Source of the DNA: Clostridia bacterium
Lineage (GTDB): Bacteria > Bacillota_E > RBS10-35 > JAJYVN01
Direction: 5' to 3'
DNA length: 5,417 nucleotides
Assembly: GCA_027335515.1 (NCBI GenBank)
Contig: DAHWHT010000370.1
Coordinates: 1-5,417 of the forward strand
The notes under the pieces are model-generated. The model was not told the origin of the DNA and ran no database searches. It was given only the letters and a program-made list of their open reading frames with translations. Of the stretch, positions 5,199 through 5,417 are shown piece after piece (the first letter of the stretch is position 1; every line of letters begins with the position of its first letter). Both the position numbers and the translations under genes were made by a program.

Positions 5199-5417
5199 CT
5201 AACAGCCCTCCGCGCCCACGCCCTGTGCCTCCGCGCCTGCGGCAGCCGCCGCCGTCCCGTCCGTCCCGTCCATCCCCTCGATCCGTCGCGGCCGTGGTCC
5301 GGGCAAGGCTGGCAAGGCCCCATCCGGCCGGGGCACCGGGGGGACCCCCTCCGCGGCCGCCAGCTCGTCGAGGGACCCCAGGCCGAAGTGCTCGAGAAAA
5401 CGCTTGGTGGTGACGTA
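5199..5417 (-). CDS. scpB: Segregation and condensation protein ScpB (C-terminal part; N-terminus off window)
   Basis: The minus strand from the window edge reads YVTTKRFLEHFGLGSLDEL, the highly conserved end of the second winged-helix domain of ScpB. ScpB is the kleisin-associated subunit of the SMC-ScpAB condensin complex that compacts and segregates the chromosome. The 72 visible residues end at TAG (5201-5199). After the conserved block comes a Pro/Ala/Gly-rich tail of about 50 residues containing GMDGTDGTAAAAAGAEAQ, encoded partly by a tandem 9-bp repeat at 5254-5271. Variable tails after this domain are common in ScpB. This is a core chromosomal gene and marks the boundary of the accessory-looking DNA to its left; scpA would be expected upstream, outside the window. 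Confidence 0.88.
   Translation of the reverse strand, partial: YVTTKRFLEHFGLGSLDELAAAEGVPPVPRPDGALPALPGPRPRRIEGMDGTDGTAAAAAGAEAQGVGAEGC
5254..5271. repeat. Tandem 9-bp repeat in the scpB tail
   Basis: GTCCCGTCC occurs twice in tandem and is followed by a related ATCCCCTCG. On the coding strand it encodes the DGTDGT part of the variable ScpB tail. In-frame slippage here would change only tail length. Confidence 0.55.

Overview
The window is high-GC bacterial DNA with bacterial Shine-Dalgarno and sigma70-like signals. Its right edge carries the C-terminal end of ScpB, a chromosome-condensation protein, so this is most likely chromosomal. The host cannot be named from sequence alone. A high-GC lineage with SMC-ScpAB is certain; Chloroflexota or another deep-branching high-GC group would fit, but that is a guess.

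Left half (1-2921, minus strand): two genes read leftward as a probable operon. First is an SF2 helicase of about 890 residues in the MrfA/YprA (COG1205) family, with all helicase motifs and a DUF1998-like C-terminal region. Directly after it, probably overlapping, is the start of a gene with an Mrr N-terminal winged-helix domain, cut off by the window edge. A helicase plus an Mrr-type protein looks like a restriction or DNA-defence module. This half is visibly lower in GC than the right half: about 63-67% in the lines I counted, against about 77-78%.

Middle (2922-4097): a mostly non-coding stretch holding two perfect 36-bp direct repeats separated by 35 bp, an orphan leftward ORF of unknown function whose stop codon lies inside one repeat, and a rightward promoter surrounded by repeated CACCCGGGTG / GGGTnnACCC palindromes.

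Right half (4098-5417): a rightward ribbon-helix-helix-type DNA-binding protein with a strong ribosome binding site. Its coding sequence runs into antisense DNA of a decayed ABC exporter. That leftward relic has lost its first membrane helices, most of its ATPase domain and its reading frame (one frameshift), and it lies just downstream of the scpB end. The right half looks like a site where mobile or accessory DNA has accumulated and decayed next to a core gene. The RHH gene and its palindromes may be a self-regulating remnant of a mobile element, and the helicase/Mrr pair is the most likely functional cargo.
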